From contig JACMRG010000274.1 in the NCBI GenBank assembly GCA_014376585.1, positions 1 through 38,557 of the forward strand: DNA of 38,557 bases, read 5' to 3'. Positions 7,901 through 15,705 of this stretch are shown in pieces (position 1 is the first letter of the stretch; each line of letters begins with the position of its first letter). This DNA is from Opitutaceae bacterium (GTDB lineage Bacteria; Verrucomicrobiota; Verrucomicrobiia; Opitutales; Opitutaceae). A program made the position numbers and the translations under genes. The notes beneath the pieces are model-generated. The model saw only the letters and a program-made list of their open reading frames with translations, ran no database searches and was not told the DNA's origin.

Positions 7901-10087
7901 ATGTCTCCCATTCGCTCCCTCCGCCTCCTCGGCGTCGCGCTGCTCGCCGCCGCCGCCGCCCGTGCCGCAACCTACGACGTCGGCCTCCCCGCCGCCCCGC
8001 TCCAGAAACTCGCCGATGTGCCCTGGGCCGCGCTCCAGCCCGGCGACATCGTCAACATCAACGCCAAGCCCGGTGGCTACCACGAGATCATCCAGATCTC
8101 GGAACCGGGCACCGCCGCCCAGCCCATCCTCATCCGCGGCATCCCCGATCCCATTACCGGCGCGCTCCCGGTCTTGGACGGCACCGCCGCCGTCGAGGAT
8201 CCCCGCTCCGACTTCCGCTCCACCGGCGCCAGCACGGTCAACGGCGTCACCACCTTCCAGTATGGTTTCCATCGCTTCGGCCTCCTGATCGTCACGCCCC
8301 GCGCGAAAAATTATCTCTACGGCCAAAAATGGCCCGCCTACATCACCATCGAGTCGCTCGATATTCGCAACGCCCTCTACGACCCGACGGGCGCGATCAA
8401 GTGGACCGACAAAAACGGCATCACCGACGTCTATGACCCGTTCGCCTGCGGCATCTACGTCGAGTTCGCCCGGAATCTCACCATCCGCGGCTGCGAGCTC
8501 AGCTTCAACGGCAACGGCCTCTTCGTAAACTCGAAGAACGGCCCGGCGCAGAGCAGCGCAAATCTCCTCGTCGAGAAAAACTACCTCCACGACAACGGCC
8601 AGCCCGTGCTCAGCAACCAGCCGCTCTTCAATGGCGTGCGGTATTCCAGCAACGGCTATGGCATTCACCACATCTACAGCGAGTCCGTCGGTGCCGTTTT
8701 TCAGTATAACCGCTTCGGGCCGCTCCGCTATGGCTGCCACGGCTGCATGATCAAGGACCGTTCCTCGGGCACCGTCATCCGCTACAACAGCATCGTGAAC
8801 ACCGAGGGCTCCGCCATCTTCAACATCCTCGAACCCTCCGGCGGCCTTGGTTATATCAACCTCCAACCCGACTACCCCGACGTTTTTATCTACGGCAACA
8901 CCATCACCCAGCAGACGGCCCCCAACTGGCTTGGCACAACGATCGTGAACTTCTCCAACGACGGCGGCGCCTCCCAATATGCGACCGGCCACCGCGGCAC
9001 GCTCCATTTTTACCACAATACCGTCGTCAACCACCTCGCCAGTGTCACGGCGTTCACCCTCACCTACGCCGGTTACGCGGGCGCACCGGCAATCTTCGAA
9101 CAGGTCGATTGCCGCAACAACGTCTTCTTCACCGACACCGCCCTGCAGGCCGATATTTACCATGACTTCCGCCTCTTCGCGACCGACGCGACGACCACCG
9201 TCTCCCTCGGCCTGAACTGGGTCAGCCCCGGGACCAAGATCAATCCCTATGGCCATCCCTTCGCCGGCACGATCAACGGCTGGAGCAACCTCATCGTCGG
9301 CGACTACGCCGGGAAAAATAATCCCGGCTTCGTCTCCGCCGCCGCGCTCAACTACCGCCCGCTCGGCGCCTCCGACGCCCTCGACGCCGCCGGTCCGCTC
9401 TCGGCCGCCGCCCTCGCGAAAGGCTACACCGTTGACCAAGAATACCTCGCCCCCCAGTCCGCCGCCGCTCGCGTCACCCTCGGCAACGGCCCCGACCTCG
9501 GCGCCCTTGAATCCAGCGCCGCCTACCTGCCGCCGCCCAACAATCACGTCCCCGTCGCCGCCGCCCAGTCGCTCAACCTCGTCAACTCCGTCGCGACCGC
9601 GCTCACCCTCGTCGGCACCGATGCCGACGGCGACGCCCTTACCTACGCGATCACGACCCCGCCCGCCGGCGGCACCCTCACCGGCAACGCCCCCAATCTC
9701 CTCTACACGCCCCCCGCCGTCGGTGGCTCCTTCATCATCGCCTACACCGTGAGCGACGGCTACTCCGTCTCGAAACCCGGCTACGTTTTCGTCGCCTACA
9801 ACGCCTCCGGCAACCCGCCGCCCGTCGTCGCGCTCACCTCGCCCGCCGCCCCCGTCACGCTCAACGCCCCCGGCTCGCTCATGCTCACCGCCACCGCCTC
9901 CGACGCCGATGGCATCAAGAAAGTCGATTTCTTCGACGGCCCCACGCTCCTCGGCACCGTCACCACCGCCCCCTACGTCCTCGCCGTGAACAACCTCACC
10001 CCCGGCATCCACCACCTCGTCGCCAAGGCCTTCGACACCCTGAACGCCCGCACTTACTCCGCCCCCGTCGCCGTGACGGTGCCGTAA
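7901..10087 (+). CDS. Secreted right-handed beta-helix protein with two Ig-like C-terminal domains
   Basis: 728 residues from the ATG at 7901. A Sec signal peptide is clear (SLRLLGVALLAAAAARA, cut near residue 22). The mature part starts with a region (about 23-120) typical of secreted beta-helix proteins (PGDIVNI... G.YHEIIQI, ILIRG.P). Asn-rich parallel beta-helix coils follow to about 540 (LTIRGCELSFNGNGLFV, YGNTITQ, YHNTVVN). Residues about 545-645 resemble a cadherin-like/Big_9 domain (DADGDALTY...YTVSDGY) and about 650-728 a Big_17-like Ig domain (SDADGIKKVDFFDG, KAFD). Such proteins are often polysaccharide lyases or surface glycan binders. I see no catalytic signature that fixes an activity. 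It stands about 110 bp after the kinase gene and may have its own promoter. Confidence 0.8.
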   Translation: MSPIRSLRLLGVALLAAAAARAATYDVGLPAAPLQKLADVPWAALQPGDIVNINAKPGGYHEIIQISEPGTAAQPILIRGIPDPITGALPVLDGTAAVEDPRSDFRSTGASTVNGVTTFQYGFHRFGLLIVTPRAKNYLYGQKWPAYITIESLDIRNALYDPTGAIKWTDKNGITDVYDPFACGIYVEFARNLTIRGCELSFNGNGLFVNSKNGPAQSSANLLVEKNYLHDNGQPVLSNQPLFNGVRYSSNGYGIHHIYSESVGAVFQYNRFGPLRYGCHGCMIKDRSSGTVIRYNSIVNTEGSAIFNILEPSGGLGYINLQPDYPDVFIYGNTITQQTAPNWLGTTIVNFSNDGGASQYATGHRGTLHFYHNTVVNHLASVTAFTLTYAGYAGAPAIFEQVDCRNNVFFTDTALQADIYHDFRLFATDATTTVSLGLNWVSPGTKINPYGHPFAGTINGWSNLIVGDYAGKNNPGFVSAAALNYRPLGASDALDAAGPLSAAALAKGYTVDQEYLAPQSAAARVTLGNGPDLGALESSAAYLPPPNNHVPVAAAQSLNLVNSVATALTLVGTDADGDALTYAITTPPAGGTLTGNAPNLLYTPPAVGGSFIIAYTVSDGYSVSKPGYVFVAYNASGNPPPVVALTSPAAPVTLNAPGSLMLTATASDADGIKKVDFFDGPTLLGTVTTAPYVLAVNNLTPGIHHLVAKAFDTLNARTYSAPVAVTVP

Positions 10088-10421
10088 GTTTCCGCAGCCG
10101 CGGCGGGCTTGGAAATTTTCCGTCCTTTCCTCGCCCGCCGCGCGCGTATCGGCTCGCGATGGTTGAACGCTCCGCGGTGCGTCAGTTTGAATTTTGCCGC
10201 CATGACGCGGAGGGCGGCGAGGACTCGTCCCGTCGCAGCCGGGCGAAAGCGGAAGCAATCCGACTGAATGTCCGCCCCCACCAGGCGGGCTCGCGACGAA
10301 AATTCAAACGGAGCCGTCGCGCGCGGCTCAATCCCCTCGACTGTGTCCGCGCGTTTGCTCCCCTCGTTTTCATCCGCCAGCGGTCGCGGAAAAATTCAAC
10401 GCCGAAAAAATCACCCTCCCC
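10088..10421. other. Spacer without recognisable gene
   Basis: GC-rich DNA with open frames on both strands that are Arg/Ser-rich and lack any domain or credible start. It probably contains the former promoter region of the GMC oxidoreductase whose N-terminus follows, but no promoter could be identified. Confidence 0.5.
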
Positions 10422-10493
10422 ATGGCGACGATACAAGGCGCAGGCACGAAACAAAACACCTATGACGCTATCGTGATCGGCTCGGGGGTATGA
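10422..10493 (+). pseudogene. GMC oxidoreductase, N-terminal fragment cut off by an IS481-type element
   Basis: The ATG at 10422 opens a 23-codon frame ending NTYDAIVIGSGV and then TGA. This is the start of the FAD-binding beta-alpha-beta fold (IVIGSG) seen at the N-terminus of GMC-type FAD oxidoreductases, where SGG and the rest of the dinucleotide fold would follow. The homology stops at GSG, where the DNA changes to a repeat-like end (GATCCGGGGAGATAGG...) and a transposase start. No remainder of the oxidoreductase is found within the window, so the gene is truncated and not merely interrupted. Confidence 0.65.
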
Positions 10494-10768
10494 TCCGGGG
10501 AGATAGGTGACACCTAATCCGGGATGATAGGTAACAGTCCGGGGCCTATGCCCTGGCAAACCTAACGCCCATTGAAGAGATCAACCGGTTCGTCGTATTG
10601 GCGCAGAGCGGACGCTTCAGCGTCACGGATCTGTGCGAGCAGTTCGGGATCAACCGTAAGACCGGCTACAAGCATCTGGAGCGCTACGCCGAGCTCGGTC
10701 TGGCGGGCCTGCAACCGCGCAGCCACCGGCCGCACCGCTTTCCGCAACGCACGGACGAGGACGAAAAA
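10490..10768 (+). mobile_element. Remnant of an IS481-family element, transposase N-terminus only
   Basis: The left end carries two imperfect copies of a short unit (AGATAGGTGACA... and GATAGGTAACAGTCCGGGG), consistent with an IS481-type terminal repeat. The ATG near 10547 starts MPWQT, and after a one-base deletion the frame resumes as LTPIEEINRFVVLAQSGRFS, then VTDLCEQFGINRKTGYKHLERY. That is the N-terminal helix-turn-helix of an IS481 transposase. Homology ends at about 10766; the DDE catalytic domain and the right end are missing. It is therefore inactive. Confidence 0.7.
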
Positions 10769-10776
10769 AGGACGAC

Positions 10777-10801
10777 AAAAAAAGGGGTCAACCTTTGCAC
10801 T
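10777..10801 (+). repeat. Short A-rich and GGGGTCAACCTTTGCACTC fragment
   Basis: An A-run followed by GGGGTCAACCTTTGCACTC, a sequence I associate with the flanks of REP-type (Y1/RAYT) transposase genes in other genomes. That association is from memory and unverified. It sits directly after the IS481 remnant and may be the edge of another lost element. Confidence 0.35.
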
Positions 10802-11076
10802 CGCCGATCCAGACTCAACCAGCCCGGGCTGGGCACAGATTTCCGTCTCCACTGCGGACAATTTCGCTTCGTGCGGCGGTCACTCGCGTCCTCCGAGCCG
10901 GTCCGGATTGCGGGGCCTCCCTTCTACCCATCATGGAAAACCGTCAGCTTTCGCTACAACTCTCCCGACGGGCGGATTTCTCGCTGAACCCCACTTTGTT
11001 TGCGCCTGCAGATCTCTTCGCGTCGCCTTTCCAAAAAAGCCTTCCCTCGCCCAACCCCAACCGTCTCAATCTCGCT

Positions 11077-11622
11077 GTGGCTACGCCCAAAACTATCGGC
11101 GCCGATGATATCCACGCCGCCATCACGCAAATTGCCGAGTCCATCGCCGCGCGCCACCGCGCTGGCGGTCGCCTCATTCTTCTCGGCATCGCCAACGGCG
11201 GCATCCTCCTCGCCCAGCGCCTCGCCCTCCGCATCTCCAGCCTGAGCCCCAAACTCTCGGCCCGCACCGGCACCATCGACATCTCGTTTCACCGCGACGA
11301 CATCGGCCGCAACCCGATCCCCAAGGAGTTCACGCCCACCGTCCTCCCCGCCGACGTCAACGGCGCCCTCGTCATCCTCGTGGACGACGTCCTTTTCTCC
11401 GGCCGCACTGTCAAAGCCGCCCTCGACGAACTCTTCGACCACGGCCGTCCCGCCAAGGTCGAACTCGCCGTCCTCGTGGACCGCGGCCACCACCTCATGC
11501 CCGTCGCCGCCGACTACATCGGCCTCAACGTCACGACCGCCGCCACCGAGAAAGTAGTCGTCGCCCTCGACGAACAAAACCCCACCCGCGACCGCGTCAC
11601 CGTCCGCCCCGCGCTCGCCTGA
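11077..11622 (+). CDS. pyrR: PyrR-type uracil phosphoribosyltransferase / pyr regulator
   Basis: 181 residues from the GTG at 11077, the usual length of PyrR. The frame is open upstream (ATG at 10933), but that extension has no family resemblance and runs into element debris. The phosphoribosyl-pyrophosphate binding loop is clear (VILVDDVLFSGRTVKAAL), with further family motifs LLGIANGGILLAQRLA, DISFHRDDI and VLVDRGHHLMPVAADYIG. PyrR proteins convert uracil and PRPP to UMP, and in Firmicutes they also bind pyr mRNA to attenuate it. Whether RNA binding occurs here is not shown by the sequence. pyrB follows after 37 bp, so this heads the pyr gene cluster. Confidence 0.9.
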   Translation: MATPKTIGADDIHAAITQIAESIAARHRAGGRLILLGIANGGILLAQRLALRISSLSPKLSARTGTIDISFHRDDIGRNPIPKEFTPTVLPADVNGALVILVDDVLFSGRTVKAALDELFDHGRPAKVELAVLVDRGHHLMPVAADYIGLNVTTAATEKVVVALDEQNPTRDRVTVRPALA

Positions 11623-11627
11623 AATCC

Positions 11628-11654
11628 AAAATCGAAAATTTAAAATCGAAAATT
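11628..11654 (+). repeat. Tandem AAAATCGAAAATT repeat before pyrB
   Basis: Two perfect 13-bp copies (11628-11640 and 11642-11654), preceded by a partial copy (AAATCC). It fills most of the 37-bp gap between pyrR and pyrB. The AT-rich tract contrasts sharply with the surroundings and takes the place where a ribosome binding site for pyrB would be expected. Confidence 0.6.
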
Positions 11655-11659
11655 CCACC

Positions 11660-12607
11660 ATGCCCTGGACCCGACGCCACCTCCTCACCATCGAGGAACT
11701 TTCCCTCGCCGAGATCGGCCAGATTCACGTCACCGCCACCGCGTTTAAAAAAATCCTCGGCCGCAGCGTTAAAAAAGTCCCCGCTCTCCGCGGCAAGACG
11801 ATCGTCAATCTCTTCCTTGAGCCCAGCACGCGCACGCGCATGGCCTTCGACATGGCCGCCAAGCGCCTCAGCGCCGATGTCATTTCCCTCGACGGCGCCA
11901 GCAGCAGCACGACGAAGGGCGAAACCCTCCGCGACACCGCTGAAAACATCCGCGCGCTCGGCGCCGACATGATCATCCTGCGCCACGCCGCCGCCGGCTC
12001 GCCGCTCTATCTCTCCAAGTTTCTCGACATCCCCGTGATCAACGCCGGCGACGGCGCGCACGAGCATCCCACGCAGGGCCTTCTTGATACGTTCACGATG
12101 CTTGAGCACCTCCGCTCCCTGAAAGGCCGCAAAGTCGTCATCCTCGGCGACATTCTTTTCAGCCGCGTCGCCCGCTCCAACATCCACGCACCCACCAAGC
12201 TCGGCGCCGCCGTCACGCTCGTCGGCCCTTCGACGCTCGTGCCGCACTGGTTCACCGATCTCGGCGTCAAAGTTTCCCACGATCTCCGCAGCGCCCTCGC
12301 CGACGCCGAGGTCGTCATGCTTCTCCGCATCCAGCACGAGCGTCAGTCGAGCGGCCATTTCCCCTCGCTCGGCGAATACACCAGCATGTTCGGCCTCAAC
12401 AAAACCCGCGCCGGCTGGCTCAATCCCAAGGCCATCATCATGCACCCCGGCCCGATCAACCGCGGCGTCGAAATCGACAGCGAGCTCGCCGACGGCCCCC
12501 GCAGCGTGATCTTGGAACAAGTCACCAACGGCATCGCCGTCCGCATGGCCGTCCTCTTCCTCTGCGCCGGCGGCCAACCCGAGTCCGTAATGCCGACAGA
12601 GTGGTGA
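11660..12607 (+). CDS. pyrB: Aspartate carbamoyltransferase catalytic subunit
   Basis: 315 residues, normal length for the family. It carries the carbamoyl-phosphate loop FLEPSTRTRMAF, the SLDGASSSTTKGETLRDTAENI segment that supplies a catalytic Lys, ILRHAAAGSP, the HEHPTQGLLDTFTM motif and the C-terminal HPGPINRGVEI. It catalyses carbamoyl phosphate plus aspartate to carbamoyl aspartate, the committed step of pyrimidine synthesis, in the cytoplasm. No pyrI regulatory subunit is seen, which fits the class that works with a dihydroorotase or alone. pyrR lies just upstream and pyrC downstream, separated from pyrB by the inserted GxxExxY cassette. Confidence 0.97.
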   Translation: MPWTRRHLLTIEELSLAEIGQIHVTATAFKKILGRSVKKVPALRGKTIVNLFLEPSTRTRMAFDMAAKRLSADVISLDGASSSTTKGETLRDTAENIRALGADMIILRHAAAGSPLYLSKFLDIPVINAGDGAHEHPTQGLLDTFTMLEHLRSLKGRKVVILGDILFSRVARSNIHAPTKLGAAVTLVGPSTLVPHWFTDLGVKVSHDLRSALADAEVVMLLRIQHERQSSGHFPSLGEYTSMFGLNKTRAGWLNPKAIIMHPGPINRGVEIDSELADGPRSVILEQVTNGIAVRMAVLFLCAGGQPESVMPTEW

Positions 12608-12617
12608 CCGGTTTTTA

Positions 12618-13078
12618 GCCACAAAAAACACGGGAAGTCACAAAAAAGGGAGCCGCATGAAATTCGATCATATCAATCAACTCTGCGACATCGTCCGAGA
12701 AACCAGTTTCGCGCTCCACTGGTATCATCGAAACGGACATATGGAGAAGGTTTATGAGAACGGTCTCCGCCACCGTCTGCGCAAAATCGGCTTGGACGTG
12801 AGCCGGCAACACCCGCCTCAAGTCTACGACGAAGATGGCACGCTCATCGGTGAATTCTTCGCCGATCCCTACTTCGAGAACCAACTCATTGTTGAACTGA
12901 AAGCCGCTCGCGCCGTCGTCCACGAACACATCGCCCAACTCCTCGGCTACCTAAAATTAGGCCGCGTCGAAACGGGCATGCTGATCAATTTCGGTTCACC
13001 CATCTTGCACGCGAAAAAATATTTCATGACCGATCCAAATCCAGTCTGATTTTTGCGACTTCTCGTGCTTTTTGTGGC
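12618..13078 (+). mobile_element. Putative GxxExxY cassette flanked by 29-bp inverted repeats, inside the pyr cluster
   Basis: The left arm (12618-12646, starting GCCACAAAAAACACGGGAAG) and the right arm (13050-13078) are inverted copies matching at 26 of 29 positions. The gene fills nearly all the space between: its start lies 10 bp after the left arm and its stop abuts the right arm. Thus the unit is gene plus arms and nothing else, placed between pyrB and pyrC. The arms belong to the same style of repeat as the CGTGTGTTTCGTGG family elsewhere in the window. No target duplication was identified. Confidence 0.6.
12657..13049 (+). CDS. GxxExxY protein (PDDEXK_3-like)
   Basis: 130 residues from the ATG at 12657, with a weak GGGAG stretch upstream. 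The signature heptad GHMEKVY (GxxExxY) is at about 27-33, followed by ENGLRHRL. A PD-(D/E)xK-like core follows: a conserved Asp in EFFADPYFENQ and the ELKA motif in LIVELKAARAV. The C-terminal QLLGYLKLGRVETGMLINFG is also typical. The family is placed among PD-(D/E)xK nuclease-like proteins, but I know of no established function; members are often multicopy in Verrucomicrobia and Planctomycetes (from memory). Key residues look intact, so it may be active. It has no evident link to pyrimidine synthesis, and the inverted repeats that frame it point to insertion. Confidence 0.9.
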   Translation: MKFDHINQLCDIVRETSFALHWYHRNGHMEKVYENGLRHRLRKIGLDVSRQHPPQVYDEDGTLIGEFFADPYFENQLIVELKAARAVVHEHIAQLLGYLKLGRVETGMLINFGSPILHAKKYFMTDPNPV

Positions 13079-13103
13079 CATCCCTCCGTTCCTCCGACCT
13101 CCG

Positions 13104-14405
13104 ATGCCTTCCCTTCACATCCAAAACGCCCGCGTCATCGATCCCGCCGCCAAGCGCGACGCCCTCGGCGACGTCTTCGTCGTTGACGGCAAATTCGCCC
13201 CGTCGCTCTCCGCCGCCGAGAAAAAGCGCGCGAAAAAAATTGACGCCACCGGCCTCGTCGCCTGCCCCGGCCTGATCGATATCCACGTCCACTTCCGCGA
13301 GCCCGGCCAGACGCACAAGGAGACCATCGCCACCGGTTCCCGCGCCGCCGCCGCCGGTGGTTTCACGACCGTCGTGTGCATGCCCAACACCTCCCCCGTC
13401 GCCGACAACGCCGGCACCATCCAGTTCATCAACGACGCCATCCGCCGCGACGCCGTCGTCCGCGTCCTTCCCACCGGCTGCATCACCGTCGGCATGAAGG
13501 GCGAGGCCCTCGCGCCCATCGGCTCGCTCAAACGCGCCGGCGTCATCGCCATCACCGACGACGGCGATTGCATCCAGTCCAACGAACTCATGCGCCGCGC
13601 CTGCGAATACGCGAAGATGTTCGACCTCCCGATCATGGACCACTGCCAGGATCATTCCATGACTGTCGGCGCCGTCATGAACGAGGGCGTCATGTCCACC
13701 CGCCTCGGCCTCCGCGGTTGGCCCAACGCCGCCGAAGATCTCATCGTCGCGCGCAATGCCATCCTCTCCGAGCACACCGGCGCGCACATCCACCTCCAGC
13801 ACATTTCCTCGCGCCACTCGGTGGACATCATCCGCCGCGCGAAAGCCCGCGGCGTGAAAATCACCGCCGAGGCCACGCCGCACCATATCGCCCTCACCGA
13901 CGAATCGCTCGCGACCTACGATACCAATTTCAAGATGAACCCGCCGCTGCGCACCGAGGAGGACCGCCGCGCCATCATCGCCGGCCTGCGCGACGGCACC
14001 ATCGACATCATCGCGACCGATCATGCGCCGCACACCGACTACGAGAAGGACAAGGAATTCGACTTCGCACCCAACGGCATCCTGGGCCTTGAAACCGCCC
14101 TCGCCGTCACCCTCGGCGTCCTCGTGCGCCAGCAGAAATTCAAACTCCCCTTCGTCATCGACCTCATGACGCGCCGCCCCGCCGAACTTCTCGGCCTTCC
14201 CGGCGGCACGCTCGCGGAGGGCGCTCCCGCCGATCTCTGCCTTTTCAATCCCGATGAAGAATGGCTCTACGAGGCCAAATCCGGCTTCAGCAAATCCACC
14301 AACTCCCCGTGGAACGGCGCCGCCCTCATCGGCCGCGTCAAAAACACCCTCGTCGCCGGCAAGATCGTCTTCGCCGACGGCAAAATCCTCCGAGAGCGCG
14401 TTTAA
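13104..14405 (+). CDS. pyrC: Dihydroorotase
   Basis: 433 residues from the ATG at 13104; the frame is open to 13053, but that part is repeat DNA. It is a class I dihydroorotase of the amidohydrolase superfamily: metal ligands in DIHVHFREPG, then MDHCQD, LQHISS and the catalytic Asp in ATDHAPH, and substrate contacts in the FKMNPPLR segment. All key residues are present, so it is likely catalytic, unlike the inactive PyrC' paralogues. It closes carbamoyl aspartate to dihydroorotate. The last four codons and the stop lie within an inverted-repeat element (14393-14518) that may also terminate transcription. Confidence 0.97.
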   Translation: MPSLHIQNARVIDPAAKRDALGDVFVVDGKFAPSLSAAEKKRAKKIDATGLVACPGLIDIHVHFREPGQTHKETIATGSRAAAAGGFTTVVCMPNTSPVADNAGTIQFINDAIRRDAVVRVLPTGCITVGMKGEALAPIGSLKRAGVIAITDDGDCIQSNELMRRACEYAKMFDLPIMDHCQDHSMTVGAVMNEGVMSTRLGLRGWPNAAEDLIVARNAILSEHTGAHIHLQHISSRHSVDIIRRAKARGVKITAEATPHHIALTDESLATYDTNFKMNPPLRTEEDRRAIIAGLRDGTIDIIATDHAPHTDYEKDKEFDFAPNGILGLETALAVTLGVLVRQQKFKLPFVIDLMTRRPAELLGLPGGTLAEGAPADLCLFNPDEEWLYEAKSGFSKSTNSPWNGAALIGRVKNTLVAGKIVFADGKILRERV

Positions 14406-14518
14406 AAAGGTCCGGCGCGACCGCCGGGCTCGCTTCGGGAAAGTCTCCGATCCCCTCGGAAAACAAGGCGGTCCCGGCGGTCGCGCCCCACTGTTTCGAG
14501 CCTTTTTAGACGCGCTCT
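14393..14518. repeat. Nested inverted-repeat element overlapping the pyrC 3' end
   Basis: Outer arms 14393-14410 and 14501-14518 match at 17 of 18 positions (starting AGAGCGCGT). Inner arms 14414-14428 (GGCGCGACCGCCGGG) and 14473-14487 are perfect. The 44-base centre contains a small hairpin, CCGA-TCCC-TCGG. The transcript would fold into one long stem. Because T-runs lie at the base of both arms, it could also act as a terminator, but the size and internal symmetry look more like a repeat element. It supplies the pyrC stop codon. Confidence 0.65.
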
Positions 14519-14600
14519 GAGGCGCGTTATCCCTAACGCGCCGCTTCGTCTCTCCCCGCCTCGCCCGCTTTGAACCCGCAAGCGCAGGCACTCACCTGTT

Positions 14601-14629
14601 CCGAAAGTGGCTGCGGCATCCTGCCGCAG
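14601..14629 (+). repeat. Dispersed REP-like repeat, copy C
   Basis: CCGAAAGTGG followed by a seven-pair hairpin, CTGCGGC and GCCGCAG around a five-base loop. It is the best-formed of the three copies and lies in the spacer before the CPBP protease gene. Confidence 0.75.
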
Positions 14630-14741
14630 TTCCCCTTCCGTCCCTTCGCCCGCTCCACGCCCGCTCGACGCCCCGCTCCTCGTCAGCTTCACGCCCCGCG
14701 CGCTTGCGCGCGGCTGGAAAATCCCCCGCACTCCTCCGCGC

Positions 14742-15557
14742 ATGTCTGAACTTCCCGCCCAGATCGCCATCGGTCTCGAACTCGCGCTTATCCTCAACGG
14801 CGCGTGGCTTCTCTGGCGCGTCGTCTTCAGCCCATCCGCCCGCGCTGAACGCCCCGCTCCCCGCCTTAACCCGTGGAGCATCTCCGGCACCCATTTCCTC
14901 CTCTTCCTTTGGTGCGTCGTCATCGGCGGCCTCATTTTTCAACTGGGTCTCAGCCAACTCCTGAAACACGCCTCACTTACCACCACCGAGCGCCTCATCT
15001 TCGTCGGCGGCGCTTTCCAGTTCGGCATGCTCGGGGGCATCGCTTTCTTCCGTCTCATTCTCCAACGCAATGCTCCCATTGATCCGCCGTTGGTCACGCT
15101 CCATCCCGCGCTCAGCGGTATCGCCACGTTTCTCATTTCCCTCCCCCTTCTGAACCTCGTCAGCATCGTCTGGCAATCCCTGCTCCAGCTCTGCGGCCTT
15201 CCGGCCGAGAAACAGGACCTCATCGATATCTTCGCCAACGCGAAGTCCCCGGGCCTCCTCACCTACATGATCGCCCTCGCGACCCTGATCGCCCCGCTCA
15301 CTGAGGAACTCCTCTTCCGCGCCGGTATCTTCCGCTATGCGCGCACCCGGCTCCCCCGCTGGGCCGCCCTCCTTGTGCCCGCCCTGCTCTTCGGGGCGCT
15401 CCACGCCAACCTCGCCAGCTTTGCCCCGCTCGTCGCCCTCGGCATTATTTTTTCCCTCGCCTACGAGCGCACCGGCCGCATCGGCACCACGATCATCGCC
15501 CACGGCCTCTTCAACCTTAACACGATCGCACTCATCCTCTGCGGCGTGACCGCCTGA
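14742..15557 (+). CDS. CPBP-family intramembrane metalloprotease
   Basis: 271 residues from the ATG at 14742; the open frame extends upstream through repeat DNA, which is not likely to be coding. The protein is hydrophobic throughout, with about seven to eight membrane segments. The C-terminal third has the CPBP (Rce1-like, formerly CAAX protease) motifs: the Glu pair in APLTEELLFRAGIF, the FGALHAN histidine and the final HGLFNLN histidine/asparagine. In the family these residues form a metal-binding active site in the membrane; the substrates of most bacterial members are unknown. It follows pyrC on the same strand after a repeat-rich 336-bp spacer and is probably transcribed separately. Confidence 0.85.
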   Translation: MSELPAQIAIGLELALILNGAWLLWRVVFSPSARAERPAPRLNPWSISGTHFLLFLWCVVIGGLIFQLGLSQLLKHASLTTTERLIFVGGAFQFGMLGGIAFFRLILQRNAPIDPPLVTLHPALSGIATFLISLPLLNLVSIVWQSLLQLCGLPAEKQDLIDIFANAKSPGLLTYMIALATLIAPLTEELLFRAGIFRYARTRLPRWAALLVPALLFGALHANLASFAPLVALGIIFSLAYERTGRIGTTIIAHGLFNLNTIALILCGVTA

Positions 15558-15705
15558 TCTCTCTCAAAATTTCTCCGCGTCCGCCCCGCTTCAAAAGATC
15601 CGTTTCCTGATTCCCTGAGTTCCAGATTCATCTTCCTTCGTTACTCTGCTTCCACGCCTCCGAATTTCTCCGTGTATTCCGTATGTTCCGTGGGCACCTC
15701 CGGCC
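15558..15705 (+). repeat. Spacer with a CGTGTATTCCGTATGTTCCGTGGG-type repeat before thiL
   Basis: The stretch 15669-15692 (starting CTCCGTGTATTCCG and ending TTCCGTGGG) is another copy of the CGTGTGTTTCGTGG family. It lies 13 bp from the thiL start codon. No other feature is seen. Confidence 0.5.

Noticed and set aside
7724-10258. Long minus-strand frame opposite the beta-helix gene
   Set aside because: Gly/Val/Asp-rich shadow of the plus-strand gene with no recognisable domain or start context.
10159-10476. Possible small gene before the GMC fragment
   Set aside because: Arg/Ser-rich, no homology visible, and it overlaps the clear GMC N-terminus in another frame.
10830-11076. PyrR-type attenuator or RNA leader before pyrR
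   Set aside because: I could not find an anti-terminator/terminator pair or the PyrR-binding hairpin consensus.
15558-15705. TPP riboswitch upstream of thiL
   Set aside because: No CUGAGA-type or other TPP-box motif is present; thiL is paired with tsaE here, not with thiamine synthesis genes.
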